Origin: JBFLXN01 sp040755715 [NCBI: Candidatus Edwardsbacteria bacterium] | Lineage (GTDB): Bacteria; Edwardsbacteria; AC1; JBFLXN01 | Assembly: GCA_040755715.1 (NCBI GenBank) | Contig: JBFLXN010000061.1 | Coordinates: 1-13,872 of the forward strand | Length of the DNA stretch: 13,872 bases | Direction of reading: 5' to 3' | In this document: positions 13,678-13,872 of the stretch, piece after piece | Position numbering within the stretch: position 1 is the first letter of the stretch | How the letters are laid out: every line of letters begins with the position of its first letter | Program-made: the position numbers and the translations under genes | Notes under the pieces: generated by a model | Database searches by the model: none | What the model was told of the DNA's origin: nothing | The model's input: the letters and a program-made list of their open reading frames with translations, nothing else

Positions 13678-13800
13678 TTATTTGAAAGCAACAACAACTC
13701 GGTTAAAACCCGCATAATCTTTGACTATTTCTATTTTCTCATACTTAGTTACTGGTGAAAAATTATTTATTCCAACAAAAAATAGTGATTTCCAGTCTGA
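13678..13800 (-). pseudogene. Possible orphan C-terminal gene fragment (40 codons)
   Basis: Stop-to-stop minus-strand frame, with no start codon, that reads like real protein: WKSLFFVGINNF, then KYEKIEIVKDYAGFNRVVVAFK and TAA 13678. The aromatic, Val-rich end recalls the tails of some membrane glycosyltransferases, but no assignment is possible. It may be the 3' end of a gene whose rest was lost when the plus-strand gene at the right edge came to lie next to it. Confidence 0.25.
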
Positions 13801-13807
13801 TTATTTC

Positions 13808-13836
13808 TTGAGTATCCTCGGAAATTATGATATAAT
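13808..13836 (+). promoter_or_regulatory. Promoter of the gene starting at the right edge
   Basis: TTGAGT (13808-13813), a 17-bp spacer and a consensus TATAAT (13831-13836). It serves a gene whose ATG is 13870-13872, preceded by GAGGAGG. Confidence 0.7.
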
Positions 13837-13860
13837 TTAAATGTCAAAAAATTTCCGAGG
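13816..13860 (+). promoter_or_regulatory. Operator-like 11-bp inverted repeat overlapping promoter and RBS
   Basis: CCTCGGAAATT (13816-13826) lies wholly in the -35/-10 spacer; its exact inverse AATTTCCGAGG (13850-13860) lies in the leader and runs into the Shine-Dalgarno. The centres are 34 bp apart, about three helical turns. Because the left arm is upstream of the start point, this is more likely a protein-binding DNA site than an RNA hairpin. Confidence 0.55.
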
Positions 13861-13869
13861 AGGTTAAAG

Positions 13870-13872
13870 ATG
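13870..13872 (+). CDS. Start codon of a plus-strand gene leaving the window
   Basis: ATG at the last three bases, with GAGGAGG (13857-13863) seven bases upstream and a good promoter before it. Nothing of the product can be read; the promoter and operator layout hints at a regulated, possibly autoregulated, gene. Confidence 0.6.

Noticed and set aside
1-13872. tRNA or rRNA genes
   Set aside because: No cloverleaf with a GTTCRA-type T-arm plus acceptor pairing and no rRNA-like conserved blocks were recognised on either strand by eye; a covariance scan was not possible.

Overview
The window looks like a chromosomal contig from an uncultured Gram-negative-type bacterium. Three things point that way: a peptidoglycan gene (murA), secreted FG-GAP beta-propeller protein remains ending in a Por/T9SS-like C-terminal sorting domain, and many small GC-rich palindromes in an AT-rich background. 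Together they suggest the FCB group or a WOR-3-like candidate phylum. This is inference from gene style; no rRNA or marker phylogeny is available here.

Layout. (1) 1-310 (-): N-terminus of a secreted protein that runs off the window. (2) 341-1549: a 133-bp palindromic element, then an attC-like structured site, an amidohydrolase-family TIM-barrel gene (-) and a second, degenerate attC-like site. This looks like a solo integron cassette with no integrase in view. (3) 1600-6650 (-): a tight housekeeping operon transcribed holA, coiled-coil/zinc-ribbon protein, nfo (endonuclease IV), leuS, with overlapping or near-overlapping ends. (4) 6851-9734: nested insertion sequences. A decayed IS3-family-like element (D-x35-E transposase, one internal deletion, two frameshifts) has been split between its promoter and its start codon by a younger, apparently intact 1747-bp element. 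The younger element has near-perfect terminal inverted repeats, a perfect 9-bp target duplication and a transposase that needs a -1 ribosomal frameshift on an A9 run. (5) 9735-12060: a decay zone with a truncated secreted ORF, a cluster of palindromes, and a FG-GAP/sorting-domain gene broken by several frameshifts, a stop codon, heptanucleotide tandem repeats and an inserted compound palindrome. (6) 12317-13585 (-): intact murA. (7) 13610-13872: a repeat-flanked murA promoter, a possible orphan gene tail, and a strong plus-strand promoter with an 11-bp inverted repeat in front of a gene whose ATG is the last three bases of the window.

The core genes (leuS, nfo, holA, murA) are intact and keep their catalytic residues. 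The lesions are confined to accessory sequence, which argues for real decay there rather than general sequencing error. The features most worth following are the nested IS with its frameshifted transposase of uncertain family, the possible integron cassette, the heptamer repeats with the palindrome inside the sorting domain, and the operator-like repeat at the right edge.
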